64,000 bases of DNA from Algorimicrobium echini (lineage in GTDB: Bacteria; Bacteroidota; Bacteroidia; Flavobacteriales; Flavobacteriaceae), in the NCBI RefSeq assembly GCF_900115185.1, contig NZ_FOVN01000001.1:310001-374000 (forward strand), written 5' to 3'. Under the pieces are notes generated by a model. That model had not been told where the DNA came from, searched no databases, and worked only from the letters and a program-made list of their open reading frames with translations. Positions 8,416-17,909 of this stretch are shown here, in pieces; positions within the stretch are counted from its first letter, which is position 1; every line of letters starts with the position of its first letter. The position numbers and the translations under genes are program-made.

Positions 8416-9477
8416 ATGACAGAAAGTAAAAACATATTAGTTGCCCCTTTAAACTGGGGACTTGGACATGCCACCAGATGCATTCCTATAATTAAGGCTT
8501 TAATTAACCATAAATTCAACCCTATTTTAGCTAGCGATGGTGCGGCTTTGCAATTATTACAAAAAGAATTTCCAAAACTTACCTGTTTGGAACTGCCAAC
8601 TTACAATATAACATACGCCAAAAAAGCCAAATATTTTAAATACAAACTACTGAAAGATGCGCCTAAAATTTTAAAAACCATTTCTGCAGAAAAAAAAGTA
8701 ACTAATAAAATAATAGCAGATTATCACATAAATGGCATTATTTCAGATAACCGCTTTGGTGTGTATGCGCCTGAAATTCCTTCGGTTTTTATTACCCACC
8801 AACTACAAGTTTTAAGTGGAAATACCACATGGTTTAGCACGAAAATTCATAAAAAAATAATTAATAAATTTGATGAATGTTGGGTTCCAGATGCTAGTGG
8901 CACGAAAAATTTAAGCGGAAAATTAGGCCATGTGGAAACACCACTTACTAACTTAAAATATATTGGGCCATTAAGCCGATTTGAGACAAAAAACACACCA
9001 ATAAAATATGATATTTTAGTTTTACTATCTGGACCAGAGCCACAACGAAGTTATTTAGAAACATTACTTTTTAAAGAATTAACAACATTTAAAGGTTCTG
9101 TATTATTTGTTAAAGGGCTTGTTGAAAACGAGATTAAAAAGGAAGTCATTAATTCCATTACCGTATATAATTACCTAACAAGTTCGCTTCTAGAAGATGC
9201 TATTAACCAAAGTGATTTGGTGATTTCAAGATCTGGCTACACGACTATTATGGATTTAGTAAAACTTGAAAAAAAAGCTTTTTTCATTCCCACTCCTGGA
9301 CAATTTGAGCAAGAATATCTTGCTGAACGCTTACATAACCTTGGAATGACACCTTTTTGCACACAAGAAGAGTTTCGGTTGGATAAACTTCAAGAGGTTT
9401 CAAAATTTAAAGGCTTACAAGAGTTAAATTATGAACTAAATTATAACAAGCTATTTAGCCTTTTCCATGCTAAATGA
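8416..9477 (+). CDS. MurG-like glycosyltransferase (GT-B)
   Basis: The protein (353 residues from the preferred start) opens with VAPLNWGLGHATRCIPI, the Gly-rich nucleotide-sugar loop of GT-B transferases in the GT28/glyco_trans_1_3 group. The C-terminal half has DLVISRSGYTTIMDL and an FIPTPGQFEQEYLA block, which form the donor-binding site in MurG-type enzymes. True MurG belongs in the division cluster, which is not here, so the acceptor is unknown. An in-frame ATG 33 bases upstream is rejected because a promoter element lies between it and 8416. It converges with and overlaps the 3' end of the sensor kinase gene by 27 bases. Confidence 0.78.
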   Translation: MTESKNILVAPLNWGLGHATRCIPIIKALINHKFNPILASDGAALQLLQKEFPKLTCLELPTYNITYAKKAKYFKYKLLKDAPKILKTISAEKKVTNKIIADYHINGIISDNRFGVYAPEIPSVFITHQLQVLSGNTTWFSTKIHKKIINKFDECWVPDASGTKNLSGKLGHVETPLTNLKYIGPLSRFETKNTPIKYDILVLLSGPEPQRSYLETLLFKELTTFKGSVLFVKGLVENEIKKEVINSITVYNYLTSSLLEDAINQSDLVISRSGYTTIMDLVKLEKKAFFIPTPGQFEQEYLAERLHNLGMTPFCTQEEFRLDKLQEVSKFKGLQELNYELNYNKLFSLFHAK

Positions 9478-10488
9478 AAACTCACTACCAACATCGGGTT
9501 CACTTTCAATGTAAATACGCTCGTCATGTGCTTCTATAATGTGTTTCACAATTGATAAACCTAAACCTGAACCTCCTTCTTTTCGTGACCCACTTTTATC
9601 AACTCGATAAAACCGCTCAAAAATTCGAGACAAATGTTCCTCCGCAATGCCTTCTCCATTATCGGTAACCCGAACGATAACCTTATTTTTAATTAAGTTT
9701 TCAATACTAACTTCGGTAGTTCCTTTTTCTCTTCCGTATTTAATAGAGTTTACAATGAGATTGGTAATAACTTGTTCTATACGTTCTTTATCTGCATAAA
9801 CTAAAATAGCTTCGTTATAATCTCTATCAAAAGTTAAGGTTATTTTCTTTTTGTTGGCTTTCATTTCTAACAACTCAAAAACGTTTTTTATGAGTGCAAC
9901 CACATCAAAAACTTCTTTTGCTAAACTTAAATCCCCAACTTCTAGTTTGGTAATCATATCTAAGTCTTTAACAATATATATAAGGCGTTCTACACCTTTG
10001 CTGGCACGCTGCAAATACCGTTTTCGAATTCGTTTATCATCAATAGCGCCATCTAATAAGGTTAAAATATATCCTTGTACTGTAAAAAGTGGCGTTTTTA
10101 ATTCGTGAGACACATTTCCTAAAAACTCTTTTCGGTATTCCTCCCTAACTTTAAGAGTTTCTATTTCTAGTTTCTTGTCTTTGGCATACTTATCAATCTC
10201 TTTTGTAAGCGTAGCCATGTCAGTCGTAATTGGCTGTTTTGTTAAAGATGTTGATTCTAATAAGGTTAGATCGTCGTATATTTTTTTTACACGTCTATAG
10301 ATAAATCGCTCTACACGATATTGAATAATTAAAAAGGATATTAAACCAAAACAGAGAATAAAGGGTATAATTAACCAAGTAATTGCATCAACGGCGTACA
10401 AAAAAACACTCAAAATGAGTGTTAGTGTTATAGTGAGAAATAGCGATGTTTTAATCGCAAACTTGTATGTTTTTTTTAATTTTTGCAT
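9451..10488 (-). CDS. PhoR-like sensor histidine kinase
   Basis: This 345-residue kinase has two closely spaced membrane helices (about residues 14-32 and 37-55) with almost no periplasmic loop. A coiled linker is followed by a HisKA domain with phospho-acceptor His128 in GNVSHELKTPL. An HATPase domain then shows the N box (NLIVNSIKYG), DNGEG and GGSGLGLSIV. The lack of a sensory loop suggests it senses within the membrane or through another protein, as PhoR does with the Pst transporter. Its start overlaps the response regulator stop by one base. The role in phosphate control is inferred from family only, as no pst genes are nearby. Confidence 0.85.
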   Translation of the reverse strand: MQKLKKTYKFAIKTSLFLTITLTLILSVFLYAVDAITWLIIPFILCFGLISFLIIQYRVERFIYRRVKKIYDDLTLLESTSLTKQPITTDMATLTKEIDKYAKDKKLEIETLKVREEYRKEFLGNVSHELKTPLFTVQGYILTLLDGAIDDKRIRKRYLQRASKGVERLIYIVKDLDMITKLEVGDLSLAKEVFDVVALIKNVFELLEMKANKKKITLTFDRDYNEAILVYADKERIEQVITNLIVNSIKYGREKGTTEVSIENLIKNKVIVRVTDNGEGIAEEHLSRIFERFYRVDKSGSRKEGGSGLGLSIVKHIIEAHDERIYIESEPDVGSEFSFSMEKAK

Positions 10489-11171
10489 TAATCAACAAAC
10501 TTATAACCGACACCTTTGACGGTTTTAAAAGAGTCATCGCCAATTTTTTCACGAAGTTTTCTAATATGAACGTCTATGGTTCTACCACCAACAACAACTT
10601 CATTACCCCAAACTTTATCTAAAATCTCCTCTCTTTTAAAAACTTTGCCAGGTTTTGATGCTAATAAAGATAATAATTCAAATTCTTTTCTTGGCAAAAT
10701 AAGCTCTTCGCCGTTTAAAATAATTTTATATTCATCTCTATTAATAACCAAATCACCTATTTTAACAATGGCTTCAGTTGAAACATCTTCTTTAAAACGG
10801 CGTAAAAGAGATTTTACCTTACTTATTAATACTTTTGGCTTTATAGGCTTGGTTATATAATCATCTGCTCCAGCATCAAAACCGGCTACTTGAGAGTAAT
10901 CTTCTCCACGTGCCGTTAAAAAAGTTATTATGGTTTCACTCAAGTCCGATTCTTTTCTTAAAAGTTCACAAGCTTCAATACCATCCATTTCAGGCATCAT
11001 CACATCCATAATAATCAGATGCGGCTTAACTTTCTTTGCTAGTTTTACAGCTTTTAAACCATTTTCAGCTGTGAAAATCTCATAACCTTCAGAAGATAGG
11101 TTATAACCAACTATTTCCAAAATATCTGGTTCGTCGTCAACTAATAATATTTTGATTTCGCGTTTTTTCAT
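10488..11171 (-). CDS. OmpR/PhoB-family response regulator
   Basis: This 227-residue regulator has a receiver domain (acidic pair Asp12-Asp13, phospho-acceptor Asp56 in IIMDVMMPEMDG, and Lys in ITKPIKP near 108). A winged-helix Trans_reg_C domain follows from about residue 130, with the REEILDKVWG and RTIDVHIRKLREKIG segments. It is translationally coupled to the downstream PhoR-like kinase. A near-match promoter element (TACATTTTG, one extra spacer base) lies about 17 bases upstream of the start. Confidence 0.9.
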   Translation of the reverse strand: MKKREIKILLVDDEPDILEIVGYNLSSEGYEIFTAENGLKAVKLAKKVKPHLIIMDVMMPEMDGIEACELLRKESDLSETIITFLTARGEDYSQVAGFDAGADDYITKPIKPKVLISKVKSLLRRFKEDVSTEAIVKIGDLVINRDEYKIILNGEELILPRKEFELLSLLASKPGKVFKREEILDKVWGNEVVVGGRTIDVHIRKLREKIGDDSFKTVKGVGYKFVD

Positions 11172-11363
11172 AGAGTTAAAAGATATTCAAAATGTAAAGA
11201 TAAAATTTATAAGCTTGTATAAACACAGAATGCCTGATAAATAACAATAAGGTAACGTTTAGATTAAAAGCTCTTAATAATCAAACCAATTAAATATTGA
11301 TTTATTTTGGCAAACTATTTGATACATATATTTTGTATATTTAATCATATAATTTCTAAACCT

Positions 11364-11696
11364 ATGTCAAAAAATACTTTTATCACCATACTCGTTTTTT
11401 TGTTTTTCTATAGCATAGGTTTTGCTCAATTGCAAGACAAAAATTTGTCTAATCAAGAGGAGAATATGGAGCATCTATCGGTTTATCCAAATCCTGTGAG
11501 TAACGGCAAATTATATGTTGTAACAAAAAATAACTTTACTAAGCAGGTAGAAATATACAATGTCCTTGGTAAAAAAATAGTATCTGAAACCCTTTCTGGT
11601 AAAGAATTAAATATATCCAAAATTAAACCAGGCATTTACATTATCAAGATTACTGAAAATGCTATTAGCGCAACTAGAAAGCTGATTGTTAAATAA
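11364..11696 (+). CDS. Small secreted protein with T9SS sorting domain
   Basis: This 110-residue protein has a signal peptide (a hydrophobic run ending in GFAQ) and a short linker. Residues from about 35 to the end form a type A T9SS C-terminal domain: LSVYPNPVSNGKLYV, a YNVLGKKI core and the terminal KLIVK. Almost nothing remains as cargo, so it is in effect a secretion signal with a roughly 15-residue passenger. The start at 11364 gives a normal signal peptide. An upstream in-frame ATG at 11307 would add 19 unlikely residues. Confidence 0.75.
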   Translation: MSKNTFITILVFLFFYSIGFAQLQDKNLSNQEENMEHLSVYPNPVSNGKLYVVTKNNFTKQVEIYNVLGKKIVSETLSGKELNISKIKPGIYIIKITENAISATRKLIVK

Positions 11697-11770
11697 GTAT
11701 TACCCATATTATCTTATTGTAAAAAAGCAACTTATATACTAATATTTTTCAATAAAAGACGAATTCTACG

Positions 11771-11778
11771 TATCTTTG
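11771..11778 (+). promoter_or_regulatory. -7 promoter element for the lamin-tail protein
   Basis: TATCTTTG is a perfect TAnnTTTG element 35 bases before the start codon. A TTTTTC run at about 11745 is a weak -33 candidate. Confidence 0.5.
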
Positions 11779-11813
11779 ATTTTTAATTCTTTAAATCAAT
11801 TAAACTATCAATT

Positions 11814-13877
11814 ATGAAGAAAATTTACTTTTTATTATTAACGGTAATGATGACTGCGACATCTTTTGGTCAAGTCTTTATTACTGAACTTGCAGACCCA
11901 AATGATAATCTAGATGCTCGTTATATAGAGTTATACAATGCTGGCGCAACAAGTGTAGATCTAAGCACATGGCGAATAGACAAATATACAAATGCTAGTG
12001 CAACGGTATCTCAAACATTAGCTTTAACTGGTACAATTCCAGCTGGTGGATTTTACATTATTGCTACAGGGCCTGAAGACTCTGTATTCTTTGACACGTA
12101 TGGTTTTGCTCCAAACCAATGGGATCCAGCCTCTAATGATGTAGCTGGAAGCAATGGTGACGATAATTTAGAATTATATAATGGTGCAACATTAGTTGAC
12201 CAGTTTGGTGTTCCTGGTGAGGACGGTACAGGAACTTGTCATGAATTTGAAGATGGACGTGCAGAAAGAAAAGCCTCTGTAACTATGGGAGCTACGACTT
12301 GGGATGAAGCTGAATGGAATGTTTGGGCAGACAGTACTGTTTCTGGTTGTACAACACATGTTGGTACAGCTCAAGATACTCCAAGTTTTGATCCTGGAAG
12401 TTGGATAGGTACAGCAACTGGCCCATTAATTACAGTTGGTGCAGATGTAACTGGTTTAGATTATTTTGAAGGAAATGGACCTTCACCAGAAGGTTCTTTT
12501 AGTGTTGGTGGTGTTAATTTAACTACCGATATTACTGTAACTGCTCCTACAAATTTCGAAGTTTCTTTAACTTCAGGAAGTGGCTTTACTAGCTCTGTAA
12601 CCATTCCAATTGATGGTGGTGGTGTTGCCGCTAGTACAAGTGTTTATGTAAGATTAAATAGCGGTTTAACTCCAGCTACTTATACGGCTGATGCTATTGC
12701 TTCTGCTGCTGGTGTTTCTGATGTTGCTGTAAGCTTATCAGGTACTGTATCTGCCGCTGACCCATTAGTAACTGTAACTGCCTTTGTAGACCCACTTAAT
12801 TATTCATTAGGCGCTGGCCCTTCAAATGAAGATTCTTTTTCTGTTGAAGGTTTATTTTTAACAAACGATATTGTAGTTACTGCGCCAACAAGCTTTGAAG
12901 TTTCGTTAACTTCTGGTAGTGGTTTTGCTTCTTCAGTTTCTATTACACCTGATGGTACAGGAGCAATAGCGAGTACAGATGTATTTGTTAGACTTGCTGC
13001 TGGTTTACCTGTAAATAGCTATGCTGGTGATGTAACAGTTGCTTCCACTGGAACAACGGATCAAACCGTAGCATTATCTGGTAATGTCTTTGGTGCCGCT
13101 ACAAATTCACTTGTTTTAACAGCAGTTTTTGATGGCCCTTTAGGTGGTGGAACACCAAAAGGTGTTGAAATTTATGTTATTCAAGATATTGCTGATTTAA
13201 GCTTATTTGGTTTAGGTAGTGCTAATAATGGTGGTGGAACTGATGGACAAGAATTTACATTCCCAGCCGTTTCTGCGTCAGCTGGAGATTTTATCTATGT
13301 AGCTTCTGAAGCTGTAGAGTTTGCTAATTTCTTTGGTTTTGCTCCTGATTATACAGCTTCTGGCCCAATGGGTATTAATGGTGATGATGCTGTGGAATTA
13401 TTTGAAAACGGCGTTGTTATTGATACTTTTGGTGATATTAACGTTGATGGTACAGGCGAAGCTTGGGAATATACTGATGGCTGGGCTTATAGAGTATCAG
13501 ATACCGGTCCTGACGGTGGTTTTGTAATTGCTAATTGGACGTTTAGTGGTATTGATGTTTTAGATGGTGAAACAACGAATGCTGCCGCTGGTACACCAGT
13601 GCCAGTTGGATCATACTCTAATACCTTATCAACAGATTCATTTACATCAACGACTTTCAATGTCTATCCAAACCCATCAACAAATGGTTTTGTAAACATT
13701 TCAAGCCCGTCCGCTGAAGCTATTTCAGTAAACGTTTATGATGTGTTAGGAAAGAACGTATTGAACCATACAATTTCAAATAACAGTCTTAATGTATCGT
13801 CATTAAATTCTGGGTTGTATATTTTAAGAATAACTCAAAATGGAAGTTCAGTTACTAAAAAATTAGTAATTAAATAA
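11814..13877 (+). CDS. Secreted lamin-tail-domain protein with T9SS sorting domain
   Basis: This 687-residue secreted protein has five blocks. Residues 1-20 are a signal peptide ending in GQ. Residues about 21-195 are a lamin-tail domain (VFITELADPNDN, RYIELYNAG, GSNGDDNLELYNGA). Residues 206-313 and 319-427 are two tandem, clearly homologous beta-sandwich repeats (shared VTAPTxFEVSLTSGSGF). Residues about 432-600 are a second lamin-tail-like domain, and residues about 612-687 are the T9SS type A domain (FNVYPNPSTNG to KKLVIK). Lamin-tail domains are common in bacterial surface proteins and nucleases, but no catalytic domain is visible here. A structural or adhesive surface role is inferred. 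Confidence 0.85.
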   Translation: MKKIYFLLLTVMMTATSFGQVFITELADPNDNLDARYIELYNAGATSVDLSTWRIDKYTNASATVSQTLALTGTIPAGGFYIIATGPEDSVFFDTYGFAPNQWDPASNDVAGSNGDDNLELYNGATLVDQFGVPGEDGTGTCHEFEDGRAERKASVTMGATTWDEAEWNVWADSTVSGCTTHVGTAQDTPSFDPGSWIGTATGPLITVGADVTGLDYFEGNGPSPEGSFSVGGVNLTTDITVTAPTNFEVSLTSGSGFTSSVTIPIDGGGVAASTSVYVRLNSGLTPATYTADAIASAAGVSDVAVSLSGTVSAADPLVTVTAFVDPLNYSLGAGPSNEDSFSVEGLFLTNDIVVTAPTSFEVSLTSGSGFASSVSITPDGTGAIASTDVFVRLAAGLPVNSYAGDVTVASTGTTDQTVALSGNVFGAATNSLVLTAVFDGPLGGGTPKGVEIYVIQDIADLSLFGLGSANNGGGTDGQEFTFPAVSASAGDFIYVASEAVEFANFFGFAPDYTASGPMGINGDDAVELFENGVVIDTFGDINVDGTGEAWEYTDGWAYRVSDTGPDGGFVIANWTFSGIDVLDGETTNAAAGTPVPVGSYSNTLSTDSFTSTTFNVYPNPSTNGFVNISSPSAEAISVNVYDVLGKNVLNHTISNNSLNVSSLNSGLYILRITQNGSSVTKKLVIK

Positions 13878-13898
13878 TCAACTCTATTTATAATTTTT

Positions 13899-13928
13899 AA
13901 AGCGCTACCAATTGGTAGCGCTTTTTTA
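13899..13928 (+). terminator. Rho-independent terminator with perfect palindromic stem
   Basis: The stem AAAGCGCTACC/GGTAGCGCTTT with AATT at the centre is followed by a T run. It ends only 8 bases before the promoter element of the next gene. Confidence 0.85.
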
Positions 13929-13935
13929 TTTTACA

Positions 13936-13943
13936 TACTTTTG
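13936..13943 (+). promoter_or_regulatory. -7 element for near-leaderless LuxE-like gene
   Basis: TACTTTTG is a perfect TAnnTTTG element that ends 5 bases before the ATG at 13949. Confidence 0.5.
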
Positions 13944-13948
13944 TTGTC

Positions 13949-14929
13949 ATGATACAACCGTCTGACATTTTTAACATTAATTCCGAACAAGCATTCCAAA
14001 AACAGGCGCTTGAAGTTTTTAAATATCAGTTTGAAAACAATACCGTGTATCGTTCTTTTTGCGACCTATTATATAAAAACCCAAGTGATATTTATCAAAT
14101 TGAAGATATACCGTTTTTACCCATTCAGTTTTTTAAATCGCATAAAGTATTAAGCTCTACTGCCGCTGTTCAAAAAACATTCACAAGCTCCGGAACTACA
14201 GGACAAACAACTAGCAAACATTTCGTTACCGATTTATCAGTTTACGAAGATAGCTTTCAAATAGCATTTGATAGCTTTTACGGTAAAGTAGAAAATTATG
14301 TGGTATTAGCTTTACTACCTAGCTATTTGGAGCGTGATGGATCTTCATTAATTTACATGGCCGATACGTTGATTAAACAATCTAAACAGCCAGAAAGTGG
14401 TTTTTATTTAAACAATTTAGAAGCGCTGAAAAACATGCTATTAACATTAGAATCAGATAACCGTAAAGTATTACTTATTGGTGTCTCTTTTGCCTTATTA
14501 GATCTCGTAGCTCTTCATCAATTTAAATTGAAAAACACGATTATTATGGAAACTGGTGGCATGAAAGGTAGACGCAAAGAACTTATCCGAAAGGAACTTC
14601 ACGACCTTTTAAAAGACGGCTTTGGTGTTGATAAAATACATAGTGAATATGGCATGACCGAACTTTTAAGTCAGGCTTACTCCAAAGGTCATGGTATTTT
14701 TAATTGCCCTCCATGGATGCACGTTTTAACTCGTGATACTGAAGATGCCTTAACCATTCAAGAGTTAGGAAAAACAGGTGGGCTAAACATTATTGATTTG
14801 GCTAATATTAATTCTTGCTCATTTATTGCGACACAAGATTTAGGAAAAATTCATAACGATGGTTCCTTTGAAATTATAGGCCGTTTTGATAATTCTGATA
14901 TTCGCGGTTGTAATTTAATGGCGTTGTAA
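13949..14929 (+). CDS. LuxE-like acyl-protein synthetase / acyl-transferase
   Basis: This 326-residue protein belongs to the LuxE acyl-protein synthetase family, a branch of the adenylate-forming enzymes. The P-loop-like FTSSGTTGQTT lies at residues 78-88. A second motif HSEYGMTELLSQAY near 230 matches the adenylation Y-G-x-T-E block, and QDLGKI plus GRFDNSDIRGCN near the C-terminus complete the pattern. In light-producing bacteria LuxE works with LuxC and LuxD, but no lux genes are present here. Related genes in this phylum are usually solitary, so the native acyl substrate is unknown. A perfect promoter and terminators on both sides make it a single-gene unit. Confidence 0.75.
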   Translation: MIQPSDIFNINSEQAFQKQALEVFKYQFENNTVYRSFCDLLYKNPSDIYQIEDIPFLPIQFFKSHKVLSSTAAVQKTFTSSGTTGQTTSKHFVTDLSVYEDSFQIAFDSFYGKVENYVVLALLPSYLERDGSSLIYMADTLIKQSKQPESGFYLNNLEALKNMLLTLESDNRKVLLIGVSFALLDLVALHQFKLKNTIIMETGGMKGRRKELIRKELHDLLKDGFGVDKIHSEYGMTELLSQAYSKGHGIFNCPPWMHVLTRDTEDALTIQELGKTGGLNIIDLANINSCSFIATQDLGKIHNDGSFEIIGRFDNSDIRGCNLMAL

Positions 14930-15002
14930 GGAACTAATACTTTAAACGACTAAACCAATACTATGAAAAAGAATGATTTTTTTTAGTTGGTTGATTAGAA
15001 AT

Positions 15003-15031
15003 GAAACGTCCCGAAATATTCGGGACGTTTC
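15003..15031. terminator. Inverted repeat between convergent genes, probable terminator
   Basis: The perfect stem GAAACGTCCCGAA/TTCGGGACGTTTC surrounds a 3-base centre. It lies between the convergent LuxE-like and tyrS genes and may stop transcription from both. T runs are poor on both sides. Confidence 0.6.
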
Positions 15032-15068
15032 TGTTAATAACCTTTCTTATTTTATCTCTTAAAAAACA

Positions 15069-16376
15069 TTAGATTACCTTTAATATATAGGTGTTTTTCT
15101 TTCCTTTATTAATAATGACATAATGATTATTGATTAAATCATCATCTGAAAGTATATAGGTATCGGTAACTTTTTCTTTATTAACCGAAATTGAATTTTC
15201 TTTAAGTGCTCGTCTGGCTTCACCATTAGATGCTAAAAAATTAGTTTGTGCCGCTAATGCACCTATCATATCCAACCCTTTATCAAAATCTGCTTTAGAA
15301 ATTTCTGCTTGAGGCACACCTTCAAAAACATCTAAAAATGTTTTTTCATCCAAGGTTTTTATATCTGCTTTAAAAGATTTACTAAATAAAATATTAGAGG
15401 CCTTTTCTGCATTTTCAAAATCAGCTTTAGTATGTACAAATGTCGTTACTTCTTCCGCTAAATGCTTTTGAAGTAATCGTAAATGCGGTGATTCTTGATG
15501 TTCTTTTATTAACTGTTCAATAGTTGTTCTATCTAAAAACGTAAAAATTTTGATATACTTTTCAGCATCTTCATCTGTTGTATTTAGCCAAAATTGATAG
15601 AATTTATAAACCGATGTTTTATCAGCATCTAACCAAATATTGCCTCCTTCACTTTTCCCAAACTTTGAACCGTCTGCTTTGGTAATTAAAGGACAGGTCA
15701 TGGCAAAGGCTTTGGCTTCTTCACCAACATGCATTCGTCTTACCAATTCGGTTCCGGTTGTTATATTTCCCCATTGGTCGCTTCCACCCATTTGTAATAC
15801 ACAATTGTAATTTTTATATAAATGATAAAAATCATAACCCTGAATTAGCTGGTAGGTGAATTCCGTAAAGGACATTCCAACGTTTCCATCATCACCAGAT
15901 AGTCTTTTTTTAACTGAATCCTTTGCCATCATGTAGTTTACAGTAATGCGTTTACCAACATCTCTAGCAAAATCAATGAATGAAAAATTTTTCATCCAAT
16001 CATAATTATTTACTAAAACTGGAGCATTTTTCGCTTTAGAATCGAAATCTAAAAAACGAGATAATACAGCTTTTATACCTGCTACGTTCTGATTTAAAGT
16101 AATTTCATCTAACAAATTACGTTCGTCACTTTTACCAGATGGGTCGCCAATCATACCAGTAGCGCCACCAACTAAGGCTATAGGTTTATGACCTGCTTTT
16201 TCAAGGTGCACCAATAAAATAATAGGCACTAAACTACCAATATGAAGCGAATCCGATGTTGGATCGAAACCTATATAAGCGGTTGTCATTTCTTTAGAAA
16301 GTTGCTCTTCAGTACCAGGCATGATATCATGTACCATTCCACGCCATCTTAATTCATCTACAAATGCATTTGCCAT
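15069..16376 (-). CDS. tyrS: Tyrosyl-tRNA synthetase
   Basis: This 435-residue class I aminoacyl-tRNA synthetase attaches tyrosine to tRNA-Tyr. The HIGH motif is HIGS (residues 45-48) inside [14 protein letters not shown], and the KMSKS motif is KFGKS near residue 237. The tyrosine-binding QLIQGYDF and GGSDQWGN blocks are present. The last ~80 residues form the S4 RNA-binding domain. Length and motifs are those of the common bacterial TyrS. It is divergent from the epimerase gene and has its own promoter. Confidence 0.97.
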   Translation of the reverse strand: MANAFVDELRWRGMVHDIMPGTEEQLSKEMTTAYIGFDPTSDSLHIGSLVPIILLVHLEKAGHKPIALVGGATGMIGDPSGKSDERNLLDEITLNQNVAGIKAVLSRFLDFDSKAKNAPVLVNNYDWMKNFSFIDFARDVGKRITVNYMMAKDSVKKRLSGDDGNVGMSFTEFTYQLIQGYDFYHLYKNYNCVLQMGGSDQWGNITTGTELVRRMHVGEEAKAFAMTCPLITKADGSKFGKSEGGNIWLDADKTSVYKFYQFWLNTTDEDAEKYIKIFTFLDRTTIEQLIKEHQESPHLRLLQKHLAEEVTTFVHTKADFENAEKASNILFSKSFKADIKTLDEKTFLDVFEGVPQAEISKADFDKGLDMIGALAAQTNFLASNGEARRALKENSISVNKEKVTDTYILSDDDLINNHYVIINKGKKNTYILKVI

Positions 16377-16404
16377 TTTATATCCTAATAAATTTTAATA
16401 AGCA

Positions 16405-16412
16405 CAAAGATA
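16405..16412 (-). promoter_or_regulatory. -7 promoter element for tyrS
   Basis: The complement reads TATCTTTG, a perfect TAnnTTTG element, 28 bases before the tyrS start. Confidence 0.5.
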
Positions 16413-16465
16413 AAAATCAATACATAAACCATTGCGCTTTATAGATAATTCTTTATTTTGTGTTT

Positions 16466-17473
16466 ATGATTTTAGTTACAGGAGGAACTGGTTTAGTTGG
16501 TTCGCATTTATTATATCAATTGGTAGCAGATGACAAACCTGTTAGAGCTATATATAGAACAGAAAAAAAACAGGAAATTGTAAAGCGTGTTTTCTCGTAT
16601 TACTCAAAGGATTATTTAGCACTATTTAATAAAATTGAATGGGTTGAAGCTAACCTATTGAATATCCCACAACTTTCAGAGGCTTTTAAGAACATAGAAC
16701 ATGTATACCATTGTGCGGCCATGGTGTCTTTTGCGCCTAATGATTACCACAAGCTTCGAAAAACAAATATAGAAGGAACGACTAATATCGTCAATTTATG
16801 CATTAGCCACCATGTAAAAAAATTATGCTATGTGAGTAGTGTGGCCACTATTGGCGACTCTGAAAATAACAGACATGTAAACGAAGAAACGCATTGGAAT
16901 CCAGAAAAAGACAATAGTGTATATGCGATAACTAAATATGGTGCCGAAATTGAAGTTTGGCGTGGCACTCAAGAAGGTTTAGATGCTGTGATTGTAAATC
17001 CTGGTGTTATTATTGGTGCTGGAATTTGGAATCATGGAAGTGGTGAAATTTTCAATAAAGTATATAATGGCTTGCCCTTTTATACCCAAGGCCATATAGC
17101 GTGTATAGACGTAAAAGACGTTGTTAAAAGTATGATTACTCTGTTAGAAAGTCCAATTAAAAATGAACGTTTTATATTGGTTGCTGAACATATGCCTTAC
17201 AAAAAATTTTTAAACTACATTGCAAAAAACCTCGAGGTAAAACCACCGCACATTGAAGCTAAATCATGGATGATTAGTATTGCTTGGCGCTTGGATTGGT
17301 TGAAGAACAAACTAACTGGAACACCAAGAAAATTAGTAAAACCTATGTTAAAATCGACATTGAACAAAACGGTTTACGATAACACGAAGATAAAAGCCGA
17401 ATTAGATTTTCAATTTACTCCTATTGAAGTTTGTATTAAAAACGTTGCTAAAAACTTTTTGAAACAAGCTTAA
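16466..17473 (+). CDS. NAD-dependent epimerase/dehydratase (extended SDR)
   Basis: This 335-residue extended short-chain dehydrogenase has the N-terminal NAD(P) site MILVTGGTGLVGSHL, a YHCAAMVSF segment near residue 83, SSVAT near 124 and the catalytic YxxxK as YAITKYGAE near 150. Members act on nucleotide sugars, dihydroflavonols or sterols, and the substrate here is not predictable. The ATG at 16466 is used. A GTG two codons upstream is possible but needless. It is convergent with the DUF4296 gene, 10 bases apart. Confidence 0.82.
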   Translation: MILVTGGTGLVGSHLLYQLVADDKPVRAIYRTEKKQEIVKRVFSYYSKDYLALFNKIEWVEANLLNIPQLSEAFKNIEHVYHCAAMVSFAPNDYHKLRKTNIEGTTNIVNLCISHHVKKLCYVSSVATIGDSENNRHVNEETHWNPEKDNSVYAITKYGAEIEVWRGTQEGLDAVIVNPGVIIGAGIWNHGSGEIFNKVYNGLPFYTQGHIACIDVKDVVKSMITLLESPIKNERFILVAEHMPYKKFLNYIAKNLEVKPPHIEAKSWMISIAWRLDWLKNKLTGTPRKLVKPMLKSTLNKTVYDNTKIKAELDFQFTPIEVCIKNVAKNFLKQA

Positions 17474-17483
17474 TTATAATAAT

Positions 17484-17909
17484 TTACTTTCTAGACTTTT
17501 GCTTTCTTGTGGAGTCTCTTTTTTTGTTATTTACTTTGCTTACGCTTCTCTTTAATTCATTTATACTCAATTGATCTGTATATTTTAATTTCAATTTCTT
17601 CAAACTATCTTCCACACTACTCAAAATAATTTCATACTCTTCTGTATTATGACTATAATATTTATTGCTCTCTAAAAACTGTAGACTATCAATGTTGTGT
17701 GTATTATAGACATATTCTTCTGGTGAAATACCATGGTTTTCAAGAATTTTTTTATTAACACCTTTGGCTGATGATAGCAAAGCTAAATCTACCAAAATAG
17801 TTACCATTTCCTTTTCAGGGATGAGGTTTTTGGGCTTTTTAGGTTTCCCTATTTGCCCACAATTGAAAAAAAATACAGCTATACAAATATAAATTAGTCC
17901 TTTTTTCAT
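17484..17909 (-). CDS. DUF4296 lipoprotein
   Basis: This 141-residue protein starts with a lipoprotein signal (a hydrophobic run followed by FNCGQ, lipidation Cys at residue 17). It carries a DUF4296 domain, with the IPEKEMVTILVDLALL helix and the ISPEEYVYNTHNIDSLQFLESN segment. The C-terminus is Lys/Arg rich. The family is widespread in Bacteroidota and has no known activity. The start overlaps the pyrC stop (ATGA), making it the third gene of the glycosyltransferase-pyrC-DUF4296 operon, an arrangement seen elsewhere in the family Flavobacteriaceae. Confidence 0.82.
   Translation of the reverse strand: MKKGLIYICIAVFFFNCGQIGKPKKPKNLIPEKEMVTILVDLALLSSAKGVNKKILENHGISPEEYVYNTHNIDSLQFLESNKYYSHNTEEYEIILSSVEDSLKKLKLKYTDQLSINELKRSVSKVNNKKRDSTRKQKSRK

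Noticed and set aside
14930-15068. Short peptide gene MKKNDFF between LuxE-like gene and tyrS
   Set aside because: Seven codons with no promoter or conserved context. The region is better explained by the inverted-repeat terminator.
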